From contig VMTE01000013.1 of NCBI GenBank assembly GCA_013791775.1, positions 62,001-126,000 of the forward strand: a stretch of DNA of 64,000 bases. The letters run 5' to 3'. Shown piece after piece: positions 33,870 to 41,044 of the stretch. The translations under genes were made by a program, and so were the position numbers. A model generated the notes under the pieces. That model ran no database searches. It saw nothing but the letters and a program-made list of their open reading frames with translations, and was not told the DNA's origin. How positions within the stretch are numbered: position 1 is the stretch's first letter; every line of letters begins with the position of its first letter. This stretch comes from Hyphomonas sp. GTDB taxonomy: Bacteria; Pseudomonadota; Alphaproteobacteria; Caulobacterales; Hyphomonadaceae.

Positions 33870-35614
33870 TGCCCGCTTACCTCGCTTCCCTGAACCCGGG
33901 TTGGCTGCTGATCGTCGCCGGCGTGATTGCCCTGTTCGTCAAGGTGCGCGTCGTGCGCCAGGCGATCAGCATCATAGCGCCGGTCATTGGCATCCTGATG
34001 CTCGCCACCGCCCAGCACGGTGTCGATCACATGACCTACGAGACGCTGGGCATCAAACTGTCGTTCTACCGCGTCGACAGCCTGAACTTCCTGTTCGGTC
34101 TGGCCTTCCTGATCGCCGCGCTGCTGAATGCCATCTACGCGCTGCACACCGACAACAAGACCCAGGATGGCATGGCGCTCGCCTATGCCGGCTCGGCCAT
34201 CGCGGCCACCTTTGCCGGCGACCTGATGACCCTGTTCATCTTCTGGGAAATCACCGCCATCACGTCGGTGTTCATGGTGTTGCAGGCGGGTACGCGCGCG
34301 TCCTACTTCGCCTCGATGCGCTATCTCGGCATCCAGATCCTGTCGGGCGTGTTGCTGCTCGATGGCATCGCCTATGTCTGGCATTATCAGGGCGACCTGT
34401 CGCTGCAGGCCTTCTCGGACCTGAACCAACCGGGCGCGCTGATCATCTTCATTGCCTTCGGCATCAAGGCGGCGTTCCCGTTCCTGCACAACTGGCTGCA
34501 GGACGCCTATCCGAAAGCCACCGTCACCGGCGCGGTCGTCCTGTCGGCCTTCACCACCAAGCTCGCGGTCTATGCCTTCGCGCGCCTGTTCCCCGGCCAG
34601 CACGAGCTGATCTGGATCGGCGCCGTGATGACCTGTTTCCCGGTCTTCTTCGCCGTCATCGAGAACGATCTGCGCAAGGTTCTGGCCTATTCGACGAACA
34701 ACCAGGTCGGCTTCATGATCTGCGCCATCGGGGTCGGCACGCCGCTCGCCCTGAACGGCGCGGTGGCGCACGCCTTTGCTGACATCTTGTTCAAGGGGCT
34801 CTTGTTCATGAGCATGGGCGCGGTCCTCTACCGGACCGGCACGACCAAGGCGAACGAGCTCGGCGGCCTCTACCGTTCGATGCCGTGGACGACGCTTTTC
34901 TGCCTCGTCGGGGCCATCTCGATTTCGGCGATGCCGCTTTTCTCGGCTTTCGTCACCAAATCGATGATCCTCAGTTCGGTGGCCTCCACCGGCATGGTGG
35001 TGGTCTGGCTGATGCTGATGTTCGCCTCGGCCGGTGTGCTGGAGCACTCGGGCATCAAGATCCCGTACTTCGCCTTCTTCGGCCATGACAGCGGCAAGCG
35101 CGTCAAGGAAGCGCCGTTCAACATGCTCCTCGCAATGGGCATGGCGGCCTTCCTCTGCATCGCCATCGGCCTGCCGGCCTTCCTGCCGGGCTTCGGCTAT
35201 GAATGGCTCTACAGCCTGCTGCCCTATCCGATCGAGGCGGCCAGCTACCAGCCCTTCACCCTCGGCCACATCCTGGCCCAGCTGCAGCTGCTGGCGCTGG
35301 CGGTCTTCGCCTTCGTCCTGCTGCAGCGTCTCGGCCTGTATCCGCCCGAAAAACCCGGCGTCATCCTCGATACCGACTGGCTCTACCGCAAGGCGGGCTA
35401 CGGCACGGCGCGCTGGATCGATACCGTCTGGGCGAAGCTCGGCCCGGCGATGACGGCAACGTTCCGCACCCTGTCGGAGCGCGCCTATGACCGGCTGGTG
35501 GACACCTTCAGCCCGCGCGGCGTCCTTGCCCGCAACGGCGTTTCAGGCGGAATGGCGGTCTGGACGACGGTGATTCTCGGCGTTGTCCTGCTGGTGTCGT
35601 ACCTGACGAGCTGA
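33869..35614 (+). CDS. Third NuoL/M-like subunit (MrpA/D-type)
   Basis: A 581-residue polytopic protein with about fifteen to sixteen helices. Residues of the proton path are present (FWEITAITSVFMVL, IKAAFPFLHNWLQDAYPKATVTGAVVLSAFTTKLAVYAFARLF, and ENDLRKVLAYSTNNQVGFM). A longer C-terminal extension (~90 residues, with WAKLGPAMTATFRTLSERAYDRLVD) distinguishes it from the other two. It ends the Mrp operon; the start overlaps the previous stop by one base. Confidence 0.88.
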   Translation: MPAYLASLNPGWLLIVAGVIALFVKVRVVRQAISIIAPVIGILMLATAQHGVDHMTYETLGIKLSFYRVDSLNFLFGLAFLIAALLNAIYALHTDNKTQDGMALAYAGSAIAATFAGDLMTLFIFWEITAITSVFMVLQAGTRASYFASMRYLGIQILSGVLLLDGIAYVWHYQGDLSLQAFSDLNQPGALIIFIAFGIKAAFPFLHNWLQDAYPKATVTGAVVLSAFTTKLAVYAFARLFPGQHELIWIGAVMTCFPVFFAVIENDLRKVLAYSTNNQVGFMICAIGVGTPLALNGAVAHAFADILFKGLLFMSMGAVLYRTGTTKANELGGLYRSMPWTTLFCLVGAISISAMPLFSAFVTKSMILSSVASTGMVVVWLMLMFASAGVLEHSGIKIPYFAFFGHDSGKRVKEAPFNMLLAMGMAAFLCIAIGLPAFLPGFGYEWLYSLLPYPIEAASYQPFTLGHILAQLQLLALAVFAFVLLQRLGLYPPEKPGVILDTDWLYRKAGYGTARWIDTVWAKLGPAMTATFRTLSERAYDRLVDTFSPRGVLARNGVSGGMAVWTTVILGVVLLVSYLTS

Positions 35615-35751
35615 AAAATCCTGTGACATCAGGGTGCCAAAATTAAGCCATATTGGGCCGGGAAATCCGTACTTGTGGTATGCCACATCGGATTGGACCG
35701 TGCGCGATCCTGCCCGTCTGTGACCTGCCCGAGCCGGGGAGGCAACACCGC

Positions 35752-36171
35752 ATGCTAGAGGGCGAAATGTCCGCCAGTGGCGACATGAATGTAGCGTTCG
35801 CGACCGGAATTGTTTCGGCCTATGTCCGCAACAACACCCTGCAGACGTCTGAATTGCCGGCGTTGATCCGCAACGTCCACGCGGCGCTGATGGACCTGTC
35901 GCGGCCGGTCGCCGCCGCGCCGGAGCCGCCCGCGCCTGCCGTGCCGGTCAAGCGGTCAATATTCAAGGATTACATCATCTGCCTCGAAGACGGGCAGAAG
36001 TTCAAATCCCTGAAACGTCACCTGCGCTCCAAATACGGCCTGTCGCCTGAAGACTACCGCCAGAAATGGGGCCTTCCGGCCGATTATCCGATGGTGGCAC
36101 CGGGCTATTCCGAGAAGCGGTCAAAACTCGCAAAGAAGATGGGCCTCGGCCGGTCCGCCAAGGAAGAATAG
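35752..36171 (+). CDS. Ros/MucR-family transcriptional regulator with altered zinc site
   Basis: A 139-residue regulator with the MucR blocks ATGIVSAYVRNN, LPALIRNVHAALMDL and YIICLEDGQKFKSLKRHLRSKYGLSPEDYRQKWGLPADYPMVAPGYSEKRS. MucR/Ros proteins are global regulators binding AT-rich DNA. The zinc ligands would be Cys77, Asp80, His90 and a second His; here that second position is Lys94 (HLRSKYG instead of HLxxHY). Related zinc-less Ros/MucR paralogues are known from rhizobia. The start at 35752 has GGGGAGG at ~35735-35741; an ATG at 35767 with GAGGG is possible. Confidence 0.88.
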   Translation: MLEGEMSASGDMNVAFATGIVSAYVRNNTLQTSELPALIRNVHAALMDLSRPVAAAPEPPAPAVPVKRSIFKDYIICLEDGQKFKSLKRHLRSKYGLSPEDYRQKWGLPADYPMVAPGYSEKRSKLAKKMGLGRSAKEE

Positions 36172-36188
36172 TTGAAGAGAAACAGGTT

Positions 36189-36296
36189 CGTTCCGGATAC
36201 GGAACGAAATATTCTGTCAACCATTGTTAACAAAAGACTTCAAATACTCTTGATCCGCGAGTCCACTCGCGCAATAGGTGATTCTTGCGAATCACC
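36189..36296. promoter_or_regulatory. Three perfect palindromes upstream of a PAS-domain gene
   Basis: The 142-bp gap between mucR and the PAS gene contains three perfect inverted repeats in series: CGTTCCG-GATA-CGGAACG (36189-36206), CGCGAGT-CC-ACTCGCG (36256-36271) and GGTGATTC-TTGC-GAATCACC (36277-36296). Between the first two the DNA is AT-rich. The first may terminate mucR; the other two may be operators or leader-RNA hairpins, because the last ends 17 nt before the PAS start codon. GANTC (CcrM-type) sites lie in both 3' palindromes. Confidence 0.55.
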
Positions 36297-36313
36297 ACGG
36301 GGGTGGCGAACAG

Positions 36314-36814
36314 ATGTTCCACAAGTCGATTTTCTCCGGCGTGACGGAGGCCCAGCGCCTTTTGATCACCCACTGGTATCAGTGCCGGACACCGGACGGA
36401 CTTGTCCCGCGCGACGCGATTGATCCCGGCACGGTACGCTCCACACTGGCCAGCCTGTCGGTCGTCGAGATCAACGAAGCCGGCGAAGGCCGTTTCCGGA
36501 TTGCCGGGTCACGCCTGCGCGACATCTTCGGGCAGGACGTGCGCGGCCGCCCGGTCGCCGAAATCGCCGGCGCCCACGGCGAGGGCTATGCGCTCGGCCT
36601 TCTCTCCGCCATCGAGCGCGGTGTGCCGGTCGGCGGCGTCATGGAAACCGGCAGCCGTCTTCACGCCTGGCTTCGCTTGCCCCTCGCGGACGATTATGGC
36701 CAGCTCACCCAGGTGATGTGCCACGACGAACTCGTCTCCCACCGCCGCCAGCTGCTGCCAACCGACACCGAAGCCCAACCCACCCGCACCTCGGCCCCCC
36801 GCTTCGCCGCCTGA
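36314..36814 (+). CDS. PAS_5-type PAS domain protein
   Basis: A 166-residue cytoplasmic protein. ITHWYQCRTPDGLVPRDAIDPGTVRSTLASLSVVEI and FRIAGSRLRDIFGQDVRGRPVAE match the alphaproteobacterial PAS_5 family (conserved W, RD.IDP and GRPL-like motif). No output domain is attached, so it may sense a ligand for a partner protein. The ATG at 36314 is used because it starts before the first PAS strand; an upstream GTG/ATG-like extension is short and weak. Confidence 0.8.
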   Translation: MFHKSIFSGVTEAQRLLITHWYQCRTPDGLVPRDAIDPGTVRSTLASLSVVEINEAGEGRFRIAGSRLRDIFGQDVRGRPVAEIAGAHGEGYALGLLSAIERGVPVGGVMETGSRLHAWLRLPLADDYGQLTQVMCHDELVSHRRQLLPTDTEAQPTRTSAPRFAA

Positions 36815-36843
36815 GGCTTCGGGTTTCCCACGCTCCCAGTCTT

Positions 36844-36880
36844 CGTCACCCCAGACCGGCTACGCCGGTCGGGGGTGACG
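36844..36880. terminator. Long hairpin after the PAS gene
   Basis: A 9-bp stem (CGTCACCCC / GGGGTGACG) continues into a 7-bp stem (GACCGGC / GCCGGTC) with a TAC loop. It follows the PAS stop by 30 nt. No T-run follows. Similar hairpins are common between alphaproteobacterial genes and may be a dispersed repeat. The rest of the 291-bp gap up to 37105 holds the operator described next. Confidence 0.55.
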
Positions 36881-37021
36881 CTTGTGCAGAGCGTTCCGTT
36901 CTTCCCTTTGGCGCCGATCCTTCTCCCATCGAAGCTATTCCCGCCCTCCCAACCCCCGCGCCCCACTTACGCAACAAGAATCCCGCATCCGCTCGCCGCC
37001 ATCCTGCAGCAACCACGCGCC

Positions 37022-37074
37022 TAGGATTGAAATCCTAGGATACTTATCCTACACCACGGTTCCCGGGTTATACT
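37022..37074 (+). promoter_or_regulatory. Tandem TAGGAT-N4-ATCCTA operator and -10 box
   Basis: Two overlapping palindromes repeat with a 14-bp period: TAGGAT-N4-ATCCTA at 37022-37037 and again at 37036-37051 (sharing TA). Counting a flanking base on each side the first is an 8-bp palindrome (37021-37038). A TATACT -10-like box lies at 37069-37074, so the second palindrome covers the expected -35 region. This is a strong candidate for a repressor site controlling the DnaA-IV-like gene starting at 37106. Confidence 0.6.
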
Positions 37075-37105
37075 GCGCGTCAGACGCAGCAAGGAGCAGA
37101 GGTGA

Positions 37106-37450
37106 ATGGACGAGTTCAATCCAAGACGGGACGAGGACCGCGCGTATCTGGCGGCCGCATTGGTCGGCTTCGCGCTCGGCCTGAAGACACAGAAGATTCT
37201 CACCGGGGATCGCGGTTCGCCGGTGCACGCGCGCGCCCGGCATATCGCCATGCATCTTGCCTATGCCGGGCTCGGTATGAGCCTGTCGCGCGTCGCCGGC
37301 GGCTTCGGCCGGGACCGGTCGACCGCTGCGCGCGCCTGCCGGCTCGTCGAGGACTACCGCGAGGATCCGGACTTCGACACCTGGGTCGATCAGCTGGCGC
37401 TCGGTCTGCGGTCGGTGGCGGCGTGCGCGCCGGGCGAGGCCGTGACATGA
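37106..37450 (+). CDS. DnaA-domain-IV-like DNA-binding regulator
   Basis: A 114-residue protein whose central region (SPVHARARHIAMHLAYAGLGMSLSRVAGGFGRDRSTAARACRLVED) resembles the DNA-binding domain IV of DnaA, including the ARHIAMxLAY helix and the GRDRST motif. It lacks the ATPase domains, so it acts in regulation, not initiation. Such proteins are common in alphaproteobacteria. AAGGAG precedes the ATG at 37106. The tandem operator at 37022-37051 suggests autoregulation. Its stop overlaps the next gene as ATGA. Confidence 0.85.
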   Translation: MDEFNPRRDEDRAYLAAALVGFALGLKTQKILTGDRGSPVHARARHIAMHLAYAGLGMSLSRVAGGFGRDRSTAARACRLVEDYREDPDFDTWVDQLALGLRSVAACAPGEAVT

Positions 37451-37689
37451 GGCGCTGGAGACCGCGTACCGGAAAGCCCCGGACCCTGGACGAGCGCCAG
37501 GTGCTGCTGATCCTGTCCCGCGGCGGCATGCTGCTGCACCGCCGCGGCGTCTGGAACATCTACCGTACGCCGGATGCCCGCCGCATGCGCATCGGCGTCG
37601 TGGTGGAGGACCTCGCGGCGAAGCTGGAAGCCGAGGGTCGCGCCCGGCGGATGGACACGCCGCCCGTGCGCCTGCGGGTGTCCAGCTAA
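37447..37689 (+). CDS. Small basic protein coupled to the DnaA-IV-like gene
   Basis: An 80-residue basic protein (MRRWRPRTGKPRTLDERQVLLILSRGGMLLHRRGVWNIYRT...). Its predicted helix and strand pattern (VLLILSRGGMLL, MRIGVVVEDLAAKLEAEGRARRM) could form a small winged-helix, recalling the N-terminal part of DUF6456 proteins. It overlaps the upstream gene by ATGA and converges on sufE with a 4-base stop overlap (CTAA at 37686-37689). Function unknown. A longer frame from 37102 in this register is overlapped by the DnaA-like gene and is rejected. Confidence 0.65.
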   Translation: MRRWRPRTGKPRTLDERQVLLILSRGGMLLHRRGVWNIYRTPDARRMRIGVVVEDLAAKLEAEGRARRMDTPPVRLRVSS

Positions 37690-38099
37690 ACGCAGGCGGC
37701 GGCGTCAGCCTTGATGCGCGCCAGCATCGAGGCGAGGCCGTTCGAGCGCTGCGCGGTCAGCGCGCCGCTGACGCCGATCTCGTCGAGCAGGGCCGGGGCG
37801 TCGAACTTCAGGATGTCGGCCGGCGCTTCGCCCGAATACAGCCGTATCAGCAGCGCGATCAGCCCGGAGACGATCACCGCGTCGGATTCGGCGCGCACGA
37901 TCAGCCGTCCGTCCTTCAGGTCGGTCACCATCCAGACCTGCGAGGCGCAGCCGCGCACCCGCGTCGCCTCGCTGCGCTCTTCGGGTGCCAGGGGCGGGTT
38001 CGCCTTGCCCAGATCGATCAGGTGCGCATAGCGCGCCTCCCAATCCTCCAGCCAGGAGAATTCCTCGCGAATGTCCGCCGCTTTGGTCTCGATGCTCAT
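37686..38099 (-). CDS. sufE: SufE-family cysteine desulfurization protein
   Basis: A 137-residue cytoplasmic sulfur-acceptor that takes persulfide from the desulfurase SufS for Fe-S cluster assembly. The catalytic Cys51 lies in RVRGCASQVW. EEFSWLEDWEARYAHLIDLGK at the N-terminus and the later SGLIALLIRLYSGEAPADIL are typical. The ATG at 38099 is chosen before MSIETKAAD; an extension to 38327 is rejected. No other suf genes are nearby. Confidence 0.95.
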   Translation of the reverse strand: MSIETKAADIREEFSWLEDWEARYAHLIDLGKANPPLAPEERSEATRVRGCASQVWMVTDLKDGRLIVRAESDAVIVSGLIALLIRLYSGEAPADILKFDAPALLDEIGVSGALTAQRSNGLASMLARIKADAAACV

Positions 38100-38126
38100 G
38101 GGGCTCCATATGCGGCGCGAGCCTCC

Positions 38127-38161
38127 AAAAGAAAACCCCGGCGAGCCTGTGGCTGCCGGGG
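38127..38161 (-). terminator. Rho-independent terminator of the 38195-39160 gene
   Basis: Read on the minus strand the stem CCCCGGC/GCCGGGG encloses an inner AGCC/GGCT stem, with one bulged base, followed by a TTTTCTTTT tract (plus-strand AAAAGAAAA at 38127-38135). It lies 34 nt after the stop at 38195, as expected for an intrinsic terminator. Confidence 0.85.
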
Positions 38162-38194
38162 TCGAGAGTGGAGAGAGTCTACAGGCGGTGTGGA

Positions 38195-39160
38195 CTATTT
38201 GTAGACGGAGCCCAGACAGTCGGCGACTTCGGTGAGCGTGTGCTGGCTGATGCAGTGCGGCAGTTCGAACTCCTGGCCGACCCCGGCAACGCAGCCCTGC
38301 AGCTGCAAGTTCTGCATCTTGAGGCAACTCTGCATCGCCGGCTCCATCATCACTTTTGACAGGCGGGTCTGATCGACCGAGTTGGCGCCGATGATGCGCA
38401 TTGCGGCAAGCGAGGCGATCTGGTTGGCGACGGCTTCCTTGCCGTACTTCACTTTCTGGCGGTTGCCGGTGAAGCCGGTGGTCAGGAAGGCCGGCAGGCG
38501 CACGGCGCCGGCGACGTCGGTAGCGGTGGCGGCAGCGTTGATGACGCTCGCCTTGGTGCCGTCCGACAGCGGCGCCGGGCCGGTCAGGGCGGTGACGATG
38601 AGGTTGTCGGCCGGTTTGCCCTTGCCCTGCAGGACCTTCACGGTTTCGGCGCGCTGGCCGCCGTTGCGGATGCGTGATTTCGCCCAGCCATAGCCTTGCA
38701 GCGAATAGCCCTGTTCCTTGATGATGGCGGCGTTTGAGTAGATCTTCGGCAGGTCTTCATCGGTTACTGCGATGGCGCCGCCGACGGCATTGTCGCCGCC
38801 CTTGAGGGAGCGGGCATACGCATTGCCGGCCGCGAAACTTTTCATCACGGGTTCACGTCCGTAGAAGGCTTCGATGTCACGGACGGTCGCGCTGAATTCG
38901 GGGTCCTGAGACGCCACCAGCGCCGAATACGCCATCCAGCCGCGGGTCAGCTGGTCGGCATTGTAGGCGCCCAGCGTGTTCAGCGCCGCATCGAGATCGC
39001 TGGCAGACTTGAACGGTTTACCTGCCACATCGTCCGCATCGGACTGGAAGGTCATGTAGACAGCAGCATTTTCGGAAATGGTGTCAGTGGCTTGCGCCAT
39101 GGCCACACCCGAAACCCCGAAGCCGCAAATCAAAGCGGCGATCAGCCCAGAGGTCTTCAT
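38195..39160 (-). CDS. Exported hypothetical protein
   Basis: A 321-residue protein with a clear signal peptide (MKTSGLIAALICGFGVSGVAMAQA, cleavage after AMA-QA). The mature protein is Ala-rich and helical. It contains a region with regularly spaced Thr/Ala/Asp (AALNTLGAYNADQLTRGWMAYSALVASQDP) and three Cys in the last 65 residues (QSCLKM, LQGCVAG, PHCIS, ADCLG). GAGGGA precedes the ATG at 39160. No family is recognised with confidence. It is divergent from the histidine kinase and is followed by a terminator. Confidence 0.75.
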   Translation of the reverse strand: MKTSGLIAALICGFGVSGVAMAQATDTISENAAVYMTFQSDADDVAGKPFKSASDLDAALNTLGAYNADQLTRGWMAYSALVASQDPEFSATVRDIEAFYGREPVMKSFAAGNAYARSLKGGDNAVGGAIAVTDEDLPKIYSNAAIIKEQGYSLQGYGWAKSRIRNGGQRAETVKVLQGKGKPADNLIVTALTGPAPLSDGTKASVINAAATATDVAGAVRLPAFLTTGFTGNRQKVKYGKEAVANQIASLAAMRIIGANSVDQTRLSKVMMEPAMQSCLKMQNLQLQGCVAGVGQEFELPHCISQHTLTEVADCLGSVYK

Positions 39161-39312
39161 TCTAAACTCCCTCACGCGACAAGCGATTACTGTTGCCCGA
39201 ACTTCCCCCGATGGGGAACCATGCCTTGTGGTATTTACGCATTACAAATACAGCAGGACCGGGCACCTGATCCGGCAAGAATGCCTAAGATTTATCTATG
39301 GGGTGTTAAGAG

Positions 39313-40899
39313 TTGGCCCCCAAAACGGCGCAGAGACGGTTACAGTTTGTTCACCTGGCCTGGATCGCGCTGGGGCTGACCGCTGCCGTGTCCGGCGCCA
39401 TCGCCGGGGCGCCGCCGCAGAGCCTGCTGGCCGCGGTTGTCCTGACGCTTGTACCGGGGCTTGCCGGTTACGGCGTGGCCGGCGCGGGCGACTCGATCTG
39501 GCGCGGCCTGGCGGTCATTTCATGGCTCGTCTGCGCCCTGATCGCGATCATCCTGACCGGCGGCGCGACCTCGCCTCTGATCATCCTGCTTGTTGCCTCG
39601 CCGCTGGCAGCCTTGCTGGCGGGCGCCCCGCGCATGGCAGCCGAGGCGGGCGCCTTCGCCGCAGTCGCGCTGTTCGGCGTGTTCATCGCCCGTCCGCTCG
39701 GCTGGATCCCGCCGCCGCCGGGCGCAGCAGAACTGGCGGCGCCCTTCGCGTTTGCAGGTCTGGTGCTGGCCGCCCTGAAGATCTGGCACCTCGTTGCCGA
39801 ACACCGGAATGAAACAACTCCGGAGCGCGGGCCGGTCGAGACCGAGGCTGGCGCGCCCGAGTCCGACCCCCAACCGATCAACATGACCGGGATCAGCTGG
39901 GTCGATGTCACGCCCGAGGGGCGTCTGCGCCGGGTTCAGGGCGATACGTTCGGCCTCGTGACAATGCGTCCCGGATCGCCGCTGCAGAGCCTGTTTGCCG
40001 ACCAGGAGTTCCAGTTGCCGCCGCCCGACAAGCCGGATCGCAGGCTGGTGACGGGTGAACTCGTTTCTGGACGGAAGGTGCGGGTGCTGGCCGAGCGCCA
40101 TGCCAAGGGTTTCAATCTCCTGTTCGTCGATGCGCCGGACGAAGCCCCGGAGGCGCCGGCGAACCTGATCGCCGAACTGGAAGGCCAGCTGAAATCTCGC
40201 ACGTTGTACTTTGCCTCGCTGGGCCACGATCTGAAGACCCCGCTGAACGCGATCCTGGGCTATGCCGAGATCATGCAGGCGGAACTGATGGGGCCGATGC
40301 CAAAGCCGTATGCGGATTATCCGGCGATCATCCACGAAAGCGGCACAGACTTGTTGCTTCTGGTGGACGACATCCTGGATCTCGCGCGCGCCGAAGCCGG
40401 GCAACCGCGCCTGGAGCCCGAGCCGGTCGATCTCAGTGCGTCAGGCGAGTCCGTCATCCGCCAGTTGACGGGTCAGGCGGCACGCAGCGGCTTGACACTG
40501 AAGTTGAAGACAGCCGGCGAGGTCTGGGCCGAGGCCGACGCCCGGGCTGTCCGCCAGATCTGGCAGAACCTTGTGTCCAACGCGATCAAGTATTCCACCA
40601 GCGGCAAGAGCATCACGCTGGAAACCGGGCTCGTGGACGGCGCCGCCCAGCTCAGCGTCACCGACCGGGGCGCCGGCATTGCCGGGGCGGACCTCACGAA
40701 GCTGACGGAGCCCTTCGCGCAGGGCACAGGCGCCAAGCCGGGCACGGGCCTCGGCCTCTCGGTGGTACGCCGGTTTGCCGAGCTGCATGGCGGCGCGCTC
40801 CGGATTGTGTCCAAACCGGGAAAGGGTACGCGGGTCGAAGTGACGCTTCCGCGCGCGTCGGATGCGGACGTCCGCCCCCTCGAAGACGCGGCAGAATGA
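39313..40899 (+). CDS. Membrane sensor histidine kinase
   Basis: A 528-residue kinase. About six hydrophobic segments fill residues ~12-160; a PAS-like region spans ~190-275; the HisKA box FASLGHDLKTPLNAILGY carries His305. N-box NLVSNAIKY, G1 DRGAGI and G2 GTGLGLSVV define the HATPase_c domain. The sequence is near PleC/DivL/CckA-type alphaproteobacterial kinases but without receiver. No response regulator gene is adjacent. The start is a TTG at 39313 with weak ribosome-binding site; no better start keeps the membrane part, so the N-terminus is uncertain. Confidence 0.88.
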   Translation: MAPKTAQRRLQFVHLAWIALGLTAAVSGAIAGAPPQSLLAAVVLTLVPGLAGYGVAGAGDSIWRGLAVISWLVCALIAIILTGGATSPLIILLVASPLAALLAGAPRMAAEAGAFAAVALFGVFIARPLGWIPPPPGAAELAAPFAFAGLVLAALKIWHLVAEHRNETTPERGPVETEAGAPESDPQPINMTGISWVDVTPEGRLRRVQGDTFGLVTMRPGSPLQSLFADQEFQLPPPDKPDRRLVTGELVSGRKVRVLAERHAKGFNLLFVDAPDEAPEAPANLIAELEGQLKSRTLYFASLGHDLKTPLNAILGYAEIMQAELMGPMPKPYADYPAIIHESGTDLLLLVDDILDLARAEAGQPRLEPEPVDLSASGESVIRQLTGQAARSGLTLKLKTAGEVWAEADARAVRQIWQNLVSNAIKYSTSGKSITLETGLVDGAAQLSVTDRGAGIAGADLTKLTEPFAQGTGAKPGTGLGLSVVRRFAELHGGALRIVSKPGKGTRVEVTLPRASDADVRPLEDAAE

Positions 40900-41044
40900 G
40901 CCATCCGGCGCATTTTTCGTGTTCCGGGCGAGTGGTCGAAAGCCGGTCACATTCCCGTTTGGCGCGAGGGTTGCAGGCGCGGTGCCTTGAAATTCACTCA
41001 ATCTTTCCCTTCTTGACGGACGGGAAGCTCGGGGCTGCGCGCGA

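Noticed and set aside
30794-35269. Long antisense frames across the Mrp operon (e.g. 31849-33165, 33776-35269)
   Set aside because: They are His/Gln/Arg/Gly-rich shadows of hydrophobic NuoL/M-like genes with unambiguous helices and proton-path residues.
27651-35614. A respiratory complex I or membrane-bound hydrogenase operon
   Set aside because: Three NuoL/M-like subunits are present, but no quinone-site, Fe-S or NiFe subunits (NuoB, C, D, H, I or Mbh equivalents) are in the operon. Subunits E, F and G identify Mrp.
37106-37450. A dnaA gene fragment or replication origin
   Set aside because: The protein is complete with its own start, stop and promoter and only resembles domain IV. No cluster of exact DnaA boxes is seen nearby.
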